This document shows, one piece after another, positions 1-7,552 of a stretch of DNA of 64,000 nt (positions are counted from its first letter, which is position 1; each line of letters starts with the position of its first letter). The notes below the pieces were generated by a model. The model was not told where the DNA came from. It saw only the letters and a list, made by a program, of their open reading frames with translations, and did not search any database. Source of the stretch: Halomonas sp. Its GTDB lineage: Bacteria; Pseudomonadota; Gammaproteobacteria; Pseudomonadales; Halomonadaceae. The position numbers and the translations under genes are program-made. Location of the stretch: contig JAGYKP010000087.1 of assembly GCA_018401555.1 (NCBI GenBank), positions 62,001-126,000 of the forward strand, read 5' to 3'.

Positions 1-1451
1 ATGTTGCCGGTCAGGCGCAGCTGCAGCTCGCGGCCCGGAGGGCGACGATCCGGCCAGGGGGTGAAGGCCTTGAGGTCCCGGTAGACCAGGGTGCGACGCG
101 CGTCCGGGTCGATGCCGATTCCGGCCTGGCCATAGCGAGAGCCTGGCTGGGCCTTGCCGGGGGCGAGCATGCCCGCCGCGTTGCTACCACCCGGCTGCAT
201 GTCGGAATGGTCCATGCCCTCCATCTCGGCATGATCCATGCTCCCCATGTCATCAGCGTCGTTCATGTCCTCCATGCCTGCGTGATCCATGTCCCCCATG
301 TCATGGGCGCCCATGGCCTCCATGCCGCGGTCGGCGATCTTGCGACGCTCGGGAATCTCGGCCGCCATGCCCTCGCGCGGCGCCAGGGTGGCACGCGCGT
401 AGCCGCTGCGACCCATTGACTCGGCGAAGATCGTGTAGGCCGTGTCGTCCTCGGGGGCGACCAGCACGTCGTAGGTCTCGGCCACCGCGATGCGGAATTC
501 GTCGACCGGCACCGGCTGCACCGGCTGGCCGTCGGCTGCCACCACGGTCATCTTCAGGCCGGGGATGCGCAGGTCGAAGTAGCTCATCGCCGAGCCGTTG
601 ATCACCCGCAGGCGGATCCGCTCGCCGGCCTTGAACAGCGCCGTCCAGTTCTCCTCGGGAGAGTGTCCATTGAGCAGGTAGGTGTAGGTGCTGCCGGTGA
701 CGTCGGCGATGTCGCGAGAGCTCATGCGCATCTTCGCCCACATGCCGCGCATCTCCGCCGTCGCCGCGAAGCCCTTCTCGCGCACGTCGGCGAAGAAGTC
801 GGCGATGGTGCGCTCCTGGAAGTTGTAGTACCCCTCGGCGGTCTTGAGGTTGCGGAACACCGTCATGGGATCCTCGAAGGTCCAGTCGGTGAGCAGCAGC
901 ACGTGCTCGCGGTCGAAGCGGAAGGGCTCGCGCTCGGCGGCATCGATGATCAGCGGACCGGCGTGGCCGAGCTGCTCCTGCAGGCCGGAGTGGCTGTGGT
1001 ACCAGTAGGTGCCGTTCTGGCGCACCGGGAAGCGGTAGGTGAAGGTCTCGCCGGGGGCGATGCCGGCGAAGCTGACGCCAGGCACGCCATCCTGGTCGGG
1101 CGGCAGGATCAGGCCATGCCAGTGGATGGAGGTCGGCTCGTCGAGCAGGTTGGTCACCTTGAGCACGGCATCCTGGCCCTCCTTGAGCCGAATCATCGGC
1201 CCGGGACTCTCGCCGTTGATGGTGAACGGCCGCGCCGCCTGGCCATCGATGTCAAGCGACTCGCGACGGATGGCCAGGGCAACCTCCGGGCCTTCCTCGA
1301 CCCCCTTGGCGTAAACGTTGGTCTGCCCCCATGGGTCGGCCCAGGCCGGGCGCAGGCCAAGGGCGGCCGCCGAGCCGATGCCCAGGGCGGCCCCGCCCTT
1401 GAGCAGCCGCCGGCGCGACAGCGGATGCGTGATGACGCTGGAACTTGCCAT
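1..1451 (-). CDS. copA: Copper resistance multicopper oxidase CopA (3' end outside window)
   Basis: Periplasmic multicopper oxidase that oxidises Cu(I) and supports copper tolerance. The visible 483 residues open with a twin-arginine signal (SRRRLLKGG, about residues 12-20), so export is as a folded protein through Tat. The first cupredoxin domain carries the type 2/3 copper motifs HWHG (110-113) and HSH (152-154). A Met/His/Asp-rich segment of repeated MDH/MGDMDH type at about 375-418 is a typical CopA copper-binding stretch. The C-terminal cupredoxin domain with the HCHxxxH type 1 site lies beyond the left edge, so the gene is incomplete here. It is the last visible gene of a minus-strand group with a cupredoxin and a two-component system, which probably regulates it. 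Assignment is firm. Confidence 0.93.
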   Translation of the reverse strand, partial: MASSSVITHPLSRRRLLKGGAALGIGSAAALGLRPAWADPWGQTNVYAKGVEEGPEVALAIRRESLDIDGQAARPFTINGESPGPMIRLKEGQDAVLKVTNLLDEPTSIHWHGLILPPDQDGVPGVSFAGIAPGETFTYRFPVRQNGTYWYHSHSGLQEQLGHAGPLIIDAAEREPFRFDREHVLLLTDWTFEDPMTVFRNLKTAEGYYNFQERTIADFFADVREKGFAATAEMRGMWAKMRMSSRDIADVTGSTYTYLLNGHSPEENWTALFKAGERIRLRVINGSAMSYFDLRIPGLKMTVVAADGQPVQPVPVDEFRIAVAETYDVLVAPEDDTAYTIFAESMGRSGYARATLAPREGMAAEIPERRKIADRGMEAMGAHDMGDMDHAGMEDMNDADDMGSMDHAEMEGMDHSDMQPGGSNAAGMLAPGKAQPGSRYGQAGIGIDPDARRTLVYRDLKAFTPWPDRRPPGRELQLRLTGN

Positions 1452-1522
1452 CTGTGACTCCCGTCGATGTCTGAAGGCGATATCATGACGGGACAAGCTG
1501 AATCGGGGCTGAAAAGGCCGGG

Positions 1523-2854
1523 TTACAAAGCGTCCTGCGCGAAGGGCACGTGAATCTCCACGTGCAGACCGCCCAGTGTGCTATGCCCGAAGCGGACCTT
1601 CCCGGCATAGCGCCTCAAGAGCTGGCTCAGGATCGACAGGCCCAATCCATAGCCGGGATGCGACTCGTCCAGGCGCCAACCGCGCTCACCGAGACGAGAG
1701 AGGTCATCACCTGCTACCCCGGGACCGTCATCCTCGACCCGCAGGCTGAGGCTACCCTCCAGGACAATCTCGCAGTGAACCTCCTTCGTCGCCCATTTGC
1801 CGGCGTTGTCCAGCACGATACCGATCATCTCCGAGAGGTCCTGGGACTCGACGGGAATGCGCTGTCCGGTGCACTCGGGCATCTTCAGGTTGAAGCGCTT
1901 GTTCGGGTAAAGGGTCCGGAACATGTCGACCAGTCGGCTGGCGTCGCGACACGGATCGGCGAGGCGACCTGCATTGGGACCCGCGATGCGCGAGCGTCTG
2001 AGCTCAACATCGAGCTGGGCATGAATCTCCTCCAGGCGCTCCACCAGACGTTGGCGACGCGACTCATCGATGGGGCGAGAACCGCGCAGTACCTGAATGA
2101 CCGCGGCCAGGGGCGTCTTCAGCGCGTGAGAGAGGTTGGCGACCGACTCCCGGGAGCGCTGCAGGCGGCCATCGATCTCGTCCATGAAGCGGTTGAGCTG
2201 CCCGACCAGGCTGTCGAGCTCGGAGGGGACGTCCAGAGAGAGGCGATCGCGCTTGCCGGCCTGCAACTCACCGAGCTGGTCGCGCAGCCGCGATAGCGGC
2301 ACCATGCCCCGGCTGACGGCCAGCAGGTTGAGTACCACCAGCAGCAGCAGCAGGCTGGCGGCGATGCCGCCGACCCACCAGTGCAGACGATGAAGGCCCG
2401 CCTCCACCTGGGAGAAATCCTCCCCGATCAGCAGCACTCCCCGTTGGTTGTCGAGGGTGAACGGCTGGCGAAAGACCAGCAGGTGCTGACCTGCCTCACG
2501 CACCTCGACCAGCGACTCATCACTGTCCAGCAGTGGTAGCAGCGCTTCCTGCCAGCGTGGATGAGAGGCCGAGACCTCATCGCCCAGACGCAGCACATAG
2601 AGATGATGGAAAATTTCGAAACCGCGGCTGGCGGAATCCAGGACTCGCGCAGTAGCCAGGTGGTCGCGGCGCAGCTGCTCGATGGCGTGATCGGCCTCGC
2701 GTTCGAGCCGCTCCCCCAGGAAATCCCGCGCCAGGTCGTTGAGCAGGATGCCGTGCAGCAGCCAGGTCAGCCCGGTGACCAGCAGGGCGATACTCGACAG
2801 CCAGGCCAGTAACCGGAGGCGCAGGCTGCGACGCTCAATCCGCAACGAAGACAT
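1523..2854 (-). CDS. Two-component sensor histidine kinase of the copper locus
   Basis: Inner-membrane histidine kinase, 443 residues. It has an N-terminal membrane helix (about 15-38), a periplasmic sensing region (about 40-155), a second helix (about 160-182), a HAMP-like linker, and a HisKA domain with H-box LSHALKTPLA (phospho-acceptor His243). The ATPase domain shows the N box (VLDNAGKWA), G1 (VEDDGPGV) and G2 (GYGLGLSI). The kinase is complete. Its start overlaps the end of the regulator gene by 20 bp, so the two are co-translated. The position between the regulator and copA suggests a CopS/CusS-like metal sensor. The periplasmic region has no obvious metal motif, so the ligand is inferred from context. 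PhoQ-like kinases are the other family it resembles. Confidence 0.85.
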   Translation of the reverse strand: MSSLRIERRSLRLRLLAWLSSIALLVTGLTWLLHGILLNDLARDFLGERLEREADHAIEQLRRDHLATARVLDSASRGFEIFHHLYVLRLGDEVSASHPRWQEALLPLLDSDESLVEVREAGQHLLVFRQPFTLDNQRGVLLIGEDFSQVEAGLHRLHWWVGGIAASLLLLLVVLNLLAVSRGMVPLSRLRDQLGELQAGKRDRLSLDVPSELDSLVGQLNRFMDEIDGRLQRSRESVANLSHALKTPLAAVIQVLRGSRPIDESRRQRLVERLEEIHAQLDVELRRSRIAGPNAGRLADPCRDASRLVDMFRTLYPNKRFNLKMPECTGQRIPVESQDLSEMIGIVLDNAGKWATKEVHCEIVLEGSLSLRVEDDGPGVAGDDLSRLGERGWRLDESHPGYGLGLSILSQLLRRYAGKVRFGHSTLGGLHVEIHVPFAQDAL

Positions 2855-3500
2855 AACCCTGGCCGCGACGGGTCTGGATACTCGACTTGCCCAGGTAGCG
2901 GCGCAGCCGCGCGATGTAGACCTCGATGAGGTTGGGTGCCGCGGCGTCCTGCTCCAAGGCGTAGAGCTGGTTGAGGAGGTGCTCCTTGGATAGCACCCGC
3001 CCAGGGTGATGCATGAAGTAGCGCAGCAGCACGAACTCGGTGCCCGTCAGGGGGTGCCAGGGACGGTCGGCCACCCGTACGCACTGGTTGGCCTCGTCCA
3101 GCGAGACACCACCCAGCGTCAGCTCACCGGAGAGTCGCCCCGACTGGCGGCGTAGCAGTGCCTTGACCCGGGCGATGAGCTCGGCTTCGTGAAAGGGTTT
3201 GGTCAGGTAGTCATCCGCGCCACCTTCGAGCCCGACGACCTTGTCCTCCCAGGTATCCCGAGCCGTCAGGATCAGCACCGGGAGGTTGCGACCCGATTGG
3301 CGCCACCGCTTGAGCAAGTCGAGACCCGAGCCATCGGGAAGGCCAAGGTCCATGATCGCCAGCGAGTAGGTCTCGGTGGCGGTGAACGCCTCGGCGGCGC
3401 ACAGGGACGTGGCCAGGTCGACGCGGTAACCGTTGTCCTTGAGGGATTCGGCGAGGCTCTCGGCCAGCAAGTCGTCATCTTCGAGCAGCAAGAGTTTCAT
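2835..3500 (-). CDS. OmpR/PhoB-family response regulator of the copper locus
   Basis: DNA-binding response regulator of 221 residues, normal for the family. The receiver domain has the acidic pocket LLEDDD near the N-terminus, the phospho-acceptor Asp51 in IMDLGLPDGSG, and the conserved Lys in LTKPF. The C-terminal half is a winged-helix OmpR-type domain with LTGTEFVLLRYF and ends in RRGQGYVFVAD. It starts 9 bp after the cupredoxin stop and overlaps the kinase start. It should act with the neighbouring kinase as a CopR/CusR-type pair controlling this cluster; the copper role is inferred from the neighbours. Confidence 0.87.
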   Translation of the reverse strand: MKLLLLEDDDLLAESLAESLKDNGYRVDLATSLCAAEAFTATETYSLAIMDLGLPDGSGLDLLKRWRQSGRNLPVLILTARDTWEDKVVGLEGGADDYLTKPFHEAELIARVKALLRRQSGRLSGELTLGGVSLDEANQCVRVADRPWHPLTGTEFVLLRYFMHHPGRVLSKEHLLNQLYALEQDAAAPNLIEVYIARLRRYLGKSSIQTRRGQGYVFVAD

Positions 3501-3509
3501 GCGTCAGGC

Positions 3510-4007
3510 TCACTTGCCAAGCTGGATCTCCCCGACCATGCCGGATTCGAAGTGCCCTGGTATGTTGCAGGCATAGACGAGGGTATCCACGTCAGTGGGA
3601 GCGGTCCACACCAGCTCTGCGGTTTCGCCGGGGGCGATGGTCACCGCCGGCATTTCGCCACCGTGCGCGCCTTCCGCCATGGCATGCCCGCCATGACCGT
3701 CGTGGCCAGCGCCGTGACCGCCCGCCATCTCCTGCATCATCTCGCGGTGCGCTTCCTGGGCTTCGGCATCGCCTATCACGAACTCGTGCTGCAGGTTGCC
3801 GGTGTTGACCACCTTGAAGCGCACGGTCTCTCCAGCGGAGATGCTGAGCTCCTCGGGCTCAAACCACATGTCACCTGCCTCGACCTGGATGGTGCGGTCG
3901 ACCTCAGCATCTGGCGTTGTAGCGTGGGAGCCACCATGTTCACCGGCAGCAAGGGCGGAAGCGGTGGTCAGGCTCAGTGTCAGGGCCAGCAGCGACTTGC
4001 GCATCAT
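3510..4007 (-). CDS. Exported plastocyanin-like cupredoxin with His/Met-rich insert
   Basis: Small periplasmic copper protein of 165 residues. I start it at the tandem ATG at 4007/4004, which follows a purine-rich ribosome site (AAAGAGG); a longer upstream reading has no signal peptide. Residues 1-21 form a signal peptide ending in ALAAG. The cupredoxin fold shows a complete type 1 site: His74 (LQHEF), Cys147 and His152 (ACNIPGH) and Met157 (SGMVG). Between the first His and the Cys there is an insert of about 40 residues rich in His, Gly and Met (about 86-120), probably an extra copper-binding loop. It is first in the minus-strand copper group. Confidence 0.85.
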   Translation of the reverse strand: MMRKSLLALTLSLTTASALAAGEHGGSHATTPDAEVDRTIQVEAGDMWFEPEELSISAGETVRFKVVNTGNLQHEFVIGDAEAQEAHREMMQEMAGGHGAGHDGHGGHAMAEGAHGGEMPAVTIAPGETAELVWTAPTDVDTLVYACNIPGHFESGMVGEIQLGK

Positions 4008-4215
4008 GAAACCTCTTTGGGTCGTATCAGGGGAGCCTTGGTTATACCGCAGCAACCTGAAATGAGGCTGAACTCGAAACATCTTGACCCTTGGGTTGGG
4101 CGTAGGTTGCATGATCGAAACGCGTGAACAAGATCACGCTTATCCCTTGCTCTGGATCATGTCGCAGGCTACCCCGACTTGGGCAGAATGGGGCCTCGAC
4201 CATGAGGATGACCGC

Positions 4216-4518
4216 ATGACCGGCAATGTTCGCTACCTGCAGATCACCCGAGGCACACGCCTGATGGCGCTGCTGCTCGCGTTGCTGCTGCTGGTCGTCA
4301 GCCTGCCTGGCCATGCGGCCATGGACGACTGCGCCGTCGACTGTGGCACATCCCAGGTCGAGATGCTCGATCATACAGGTGCCGACTGTGGTGTCTGCGC
4401 GGCCCTGACCGCATCCCCACGCCTCCCCGACGTTCCTCCGGATGCTATTGCCTCCCTGGCCGACCCGGCCGTGATCGAGTTCATCGCTCCGCCACCCCGA
4501 GAACCTCCCAAGTCCTGA
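4216..4518 (+). CDS. Small exported Cys-containing protein, copper-locus associated
   Basis: Predicted 100-residue protein of unknown function. The ATG at 4216 is preceded by GAGG with 8-nt spacing. The N-terminus has a positively charged stretch and a long leucine-rich helix (about 17-33) that ends in GHAA, consistent with a signal peptide or anchor. The mature part holds four cysteines, in DDCAVDCGT and GADCGVC, and ends in a Pro-rich tail. It resembles short periplasmic proteins (DUF2946-like) found in copper islands, but I do not recognise it firmly. It is divergent from the cupredoxin and precedes two other small exported proteins. Confidence 0.6.
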   Translation: MTGNVRYLQITRGTRLMALLLALLLLVVSLPGHAAMDDCAVDCGTSQVEMLDHTGADCGVCAALTASPRLPDVPPDAIASLADPAVIEFIAPPPREPPKS

Positions 4519-4590
4519 CGACGCCAGGTTTCCCGGTAACGACGTAACTGCTCGTTATCGGCTCTTCCACGTTTCGTCAGGAGTCACACC

Positions 4591-4743
4591 ATGTACGCCA
4601 ACGATTGCTTTGCCCTGATGGGTTCGATGGGCTGGATGGGCTGGCTGATGCCTCTGAGCGTCATACTTCTGTTCGGTCTCGGCATCATCGCCCTCGTCAA
4701 GTATCTCTTCACGTCTCGTCGGTCCCGGGAGGATCGCTCATGA
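4591..4743 (+). CDS. 50-residue Met/Trp-rich single-pass membrane protein
   Basis: Short open frame of 50 codons starting at an ATG downstream of CAGGAG. Residues 8-20 are rich in Met, Trp and Gly (a repeated GWM pattern). One strong membrane helix follows at about 20-38, then a basic tail (SRRSRED). Its stop overlaps the next ATG in an ATGA junction, so it is translationally coupled to the CopG/DUF411 gene. Clustered methionines at a membrane face are common in copper-handling proteins, but the function is not known to me. The size, good ribosome site and coupling make a real gene likely. Confidence 0.6.
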   Translation: MYANDCFALMGSMGWMGWLMPLSVILLFGLGIIALVKYLFTSRRSREDRS

Positions 4744-5180
4744 AACGCTTTGCCCCCACTCTGATTGTCTCCGCTGCGCTGCTGATTGGTACCGGCACCG
4801 TCCAGGCCGCTTTGCCCGAAGAGGCGACCCTCTACAAGAATCCCCAGTGCGGCTGCTGCGATGAATATGCCCGCCAACTCGAAGCGCTTGGCGTCGAGGT
4901 CACCATCGTCGACGACGTGCCGATCGGCCAGGTCAAGGAACGTGCCGGGCTTCCCTACGGTCTGGGCTCCTGCCACACCATCGAGATGGGTGAGTACATC
5001 ATCGAAGGCCATGTGCCCTTCGAGGCAGTGGAGCGGCTCTTCGAGGAGTACCCCGATACCGACGGCATCGGCCTGGCGGGCATGCCCATCGGGACCCCGG
5101 GTATGCCTGGGCCAAAGCAGGATGACTGGAATGTCTACCAGTTTCGCACCGGAGAAGCCCAGCCATACATGACGCTGTAA
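4740..5180 (+). CDS. CopG-like DUF411 periplasmic metal-binding protein
   Basis: Exported protein of 146 residues in the DUF411 (CopG) family, which binds copper through conserved cysteines and occurs in Cu/Ag-resistance clusters. A signal peptide covers residues 1-24 (ends VQAA). The mature N-terminus has the hallmark KNPQCGCCDEY (Cys37, Cys39, Cys40). A second site is GSCHT (Cys78, His79), followed by GHVPFEAV with His91, and the conserved GLAGMPIGTPGM stretch. The start shares an ATGA overlap with the preceding 50-residue membrane protein. No other cluster gene lies downstream before a hairpin at 5201-5226. Confidence 0.88.
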   Translation: MKRFAPTLIVSAALLIGTGTVQAALPEEATLYKNPQCGCCDEYARQLEALGVEVTIVDDVPIGQVKERAGLPYGLGSCHTIEMGEYIIEGHVPFEAVERLFEEYPDTDGIGLAGMPIGTPGMPGPKQDDWNVYQFRTGEAQPYMTL

Positions 5181-5200
5181 CGTCTTTAGGTAATGGTAAT

Positions 5201-5226
5201 TGCCCGGGTGATGTCTCACCCGGGCA
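5201..5226. terminator. Perfect 11-bp hairpin after the DUF411 gene
   Basis: TGCCCGGGTGA and its exact complement are separated by a TGTC loop, 20 bp past the DUF411 stop. The stem is GC-rich but no clear T-run follows, so it may terminate weakly or protect the RNA end. Confidence 0.5.
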
Positions 5227-5391
5227 GAAACTCATGGTGATTCTATGAATCCAGGGACCGAAAACCTCGATACCACCGCCTACTCCTGACCAGAATGCGC
5301 GGCATGCCCCGTACTTCTAGTGCGGGGAAGGGTAGCGCGGACGCCGAAGGCGTCCTATAATACTGGATATAGTTACAGTAACCGGATCACC

Positions 5392-6613
5392 ATGCAACGC
5401 CTCCAAGCCTTCAAATACGAACTGATGCCCAACGGGGAGCAGGTGCGGAAAATGCGCCAGTTCGCCGGCATGGCCCGCTTCGTGTTCAACCGGGGGCTGG
5501 CGTTGCAAAAGGAACGGTATGAAGCCGGTGACAAGAAGCTCAGCTATGCCGCCTTGTGCAAGCAGCTCACCGGCTGGCGCAATAGCGCCGAGACACCTTG
5601 GCTCCGGGATGGCCCGATCCACCCGCTCCAGCAATCGCTGAAGGATCTGGATCGCGCCTACGCTAACTTCTTCGCCAAGCGGGCCGACTTCCCGCGGTTC
5701 AAGAAGAAGGGGCAGCGCGACAGCTTCCGCTATCCCGATCCCAAGCAGATCCGGCTCGACCAGGGCAACCGGCGGCTCTACCTGCCCAAGCTCGGCTGGT
5801 TACGCTTCCGCAAGAGCCGTGAGGTGCTGGGGACGGTCAAGAACGTCACCGTCAGCCAGTCAGCGGGGCGATGGTTCGTCTCGATCCAGACCGAGCGCGA
5901 GGTCGCAGTGCCGACGCCGACTGGCGGTGCCGTGGGCATCGACATGGGCGTGGCGCGGTTCGCTACGCTCTCCGATGGCAGCTACCTGGCACCACTCAAT
6001 AGCTTCAAGAAACACCAGACGGCACTGCGCAAGGCGCAGCAAGCCATGAGCCGCAAGGTCAAGTTCAGCAACAATTGGAAGAAGGCCAAGGGCCGCGTCC
6101 AGAAAATCCAGGCTCGCATCGCCAATGCCCGGCGCGACTACCTGCACAAGGCTTCCGCCACGATCAGCCAAAACCACGCGCTCGTGGTGCTGGAAGACCT
6201 GCAGGTAGGCAACATGTCGCGCTCGGCCAGAGGCAGTGTCGAGCAGCCAGAACCGCCAGATCCGGCAGAAGTCTGGCCTCAACCGCTCGATCCTCGATCA
6301 GGGGTGGTACGAGTTCCGGCGCCAGCTTGACTACAAGTTGGCCTGGCGCGGGGCGCATCTTGTCGTTGTGCCACCGCACAACACCAGCCGCACCTGCCCC
6401 AAGTGCGGTCATGTCGCCGCCGAGAACCGGCGCAGTCAGGCCCGGTTTGCTTGCGTCGAATGCGGCTTTGCGGCCAATGCCGATCATGTCGGCGCCATCA
6501 ATGTATTAAGGGCGGGGCACGCCCGGTTAGCCTGTGAAGTGAGTGGTGCAGTAAGGCCGCCAGCAACAGGAACCCACCGAAGCGACTCAGGAGCGGCTCA
6601 ATGCCGCGCCTGA
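5392..6613 (+). pseudogene. tnpB: TnpB RNA-guided nuclease of an IS1341-type element, frameshifted
   Basis: OrfB/TnpB protein, equivalent to about 406 residues. It reads from ATG 5392 to about 6245, then loses one frame step and continues in another frame to 6613. The first part carries the helix-turn-helix N-terminus (QAFKYELMPNGEQ) and the RuvC-like residues Asp in GIDMGVARF and Glu in LVVLEDLQVGNMS. The part after the shift carries the zinc ribbon (CPKCG and CVECG) and the last catalytic Asp in NADHVGAINVLRAG. All three acidic residues and the zinc ligands survive, so only the frame is broken. It is either recently inactivated or a sequencing error; a corrected frame would give an intact nuclease. 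Confidence 0.85.
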
Positions 6614-6687
6614 GCGCCGTAGGAATCCCCTTCCTTTCCGCCGCAGGCGGCAGCTGCCTAAGCAGCTGAGGGAGGGGAGGACGTCAA
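6560..6687 (+). ncRNA. Putative omega/reRNA 3' part at the right end of the TnpB element
   Basis: TnpB guide RNAs run from the 3' part of tnpB to the right end of the element, and the guide is the flanking DNA just outside. Here the end of tnpB is followed by GTAGGAATCCCCTTCC, a GCAGGC hairpin (CCGCC/GGCGG), a perfect CAGCTGC-CTAA-GCAGCTG hairpin (about 6652-6669), and the closing GGGAGGGGAGGACGTCAA. TCCCCTTCC pairs with GGGAGGGGA to close the structure. The predicted guide would start at about 6688. The 5' end of the RNA is not determined. Confidence 0.45.
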
Positions 6688-6745
6688 ATTCCGCGCAGCG
6701 GGCAGGCCACCTGTGTGCAGTGGTCTTGTATCACCATCGACGGCG

Positions 6746-6784
6746 GGACCACCTCGACGCTAACGGCCAGCGCCGAGGTGGTCC
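6746..6784. terminator. Strong hairpin downstream of the TnpB element
   Basis: GGACCACCTCG (6746-6756) pairs perfectly with CGAGGTGGTCC (6774-6784); inner CGC/GCG pairs extend the stem. A pyrimidine-rich stretch follows on the plus strand. It lies in a 395-bp stretch (6688-7082) with no intact gene. Confidence 0.4.
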
Positions 6785-6799
6785 TGTCTCCCTTCTGGT

Positions 6800-6850
6800 G
6801 AGCGCGATTTTGGCCTTGCACTCGCTGCTGTACTGCCGACGTTTTGCCAT
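6800..6850 (-). pseudogene. Remnant of an IS3-type OrfA transposase N-terminus
   Basis: Reading from the ATG at 6850 on the minus strand, the first 17 residues (MAKRRQYSSECKAKIAL) match the usual start of IS3-family OrfA proteins. An AGAGGGAC ribosome site precedes the ATG. Similarity stops at once after residue 17, where the sequence runs into the hairpin at 6746-6784, so the rest of the transposase is gone. The identification rests on a short match. Just upstream on the same strand is a 23-codon open frame (about 6867-6938) that I do not recognise. Confidence 0.4.
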
Positions 6851-7082
6851 GTCCCTCTGGTCGGCCTAAGCCGGAGCGTAGCGCTTGATCCGAAATTCGA
6901 AAGACTTCTTTACGGCTGCGGCGGGATCAGAACTCATCGCGACGCCACCCCTTTTCATATCTTTCGACGCAATCGAATGGTTAATGCTATTCAAGTCTCT
7001 TTTGTTCTAAATAGTTAGTCTATTAACATGCTCATCATCAACCCAAGAGCTTCTCTCTTCATCGAAGCAAAGGAGACACATC

Positions 7083-7388
7083 ATGAAACTCAAGCTGACC
7101 CTTCCAGCCCTGATGATCGCTACTATCCCGATGAATGCACAGGCCGGGCAGGCATCTGTACTCACCATGCAGTTGAACGACCCCCTGGCCACTTCCCACC
7201 AGACAACAAGCCAGGGTAACGAAGCGCATGTCCCGATGATGGATGTTTCCGGCGCTATCGGGAATGACGGAAACAGCACTGCCATGGCGAAAGCCCGCGC
7301 TATCCTGAACGCGAAACATCATCACGCAACAGTCATCGAAGTGGCGGGTGACCCTTTGAAGCCGGCCCGGGAAGCTACCAACTCATAA
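7083..7388 (+). CDS. Small exported protein of unknown function in an A+T-rich pocket
   Basis: Open frame of 101 codons. The ATG at 7083 follows a good AAGGAG site (7070-7075). Residues 1-21 look like a signal peptide ending in NAQA. The mature part is Asn/Thr/Ala-rich, contains a KHHH cluster near residue 80, and shows no domain I recognise. Base composition from about 6940 to 7550 is clearly richer in A+T than the surrounding chromosome, and the gene is bounded by two transposon fragments, so horizontal origin is likely. No partner gene is visible. It could be a stress or metal-linked periplasmic peptide, but nothing proves it. Confidence 0.5.
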   Translation: MKLKLTLPALMIATIPMNAQAGQASVLTMQLNDPLATSHQTTSQGNEAHVPMMDVSGAIGNDGNSTAMAKARAILNAKHHHATVIEVAGDPLKPAREATNS

Positions 7389-7544
7389 TGAAATTATCAG
7401 CCGCTATATTGACAACGAGTTGATCGGCATATCCGTTCATTTGGTATCAGAACTTCGCCAGCCCTTAAATCAGTCTAGCTTTACAGTATTGCTACTGGGG
7501 AAATCGTGGAAATAACTGGAATAAAGTCATGCATAGTTCCGCTA

Positions 7545-7552
7545 TTAAAAAA
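7545..7552. repeat. Left copy of 8-bp target-site duplication (TTAAAAAA)
   Basis: Identical to 8903-8910. The two copies flank the ISL3 inverted repeats directly, and 8 bp is the usual duplication length for ISL3. The duplicated bases are codons 6-8 of doxX. Confidence 0.9.

Larger units (their letters stand above)
5300..6687 (+). mobile_element. IS200/IS605-superfamily element carrying only TnpB (IS1341 type)
   Basis: The unit contains tnpB and no Y1 transposase gene. At the left is a subterminal hairpin (CCCCGTAC / GTGCGGGG, about 5316-5336). A second perfect hairpin (GGACGCC-GAA-GGCGTCC, 5339-5355) abuts a TATAAT at 5356-5361 that probably drives tnpB. The right side has the usual end for this group: AATCCCC, nested hairpins, and GGGGAGGACGTCAA ending near 6687. 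The exact left boundary cannot be fixed from one copy. Such elements depend on a Y1 transposase acting in trans. Confidence 0.7.

Noticed and set aside
4084..4115. MerR-type promoter with a long spacer (TTGACC ... CATGAT) in the copper divergent region
   Set aside because: The spacing would be 20 bp as in CueR promoters, but no clear dyad lies between the boxes and no MerR-family gene is in the window.
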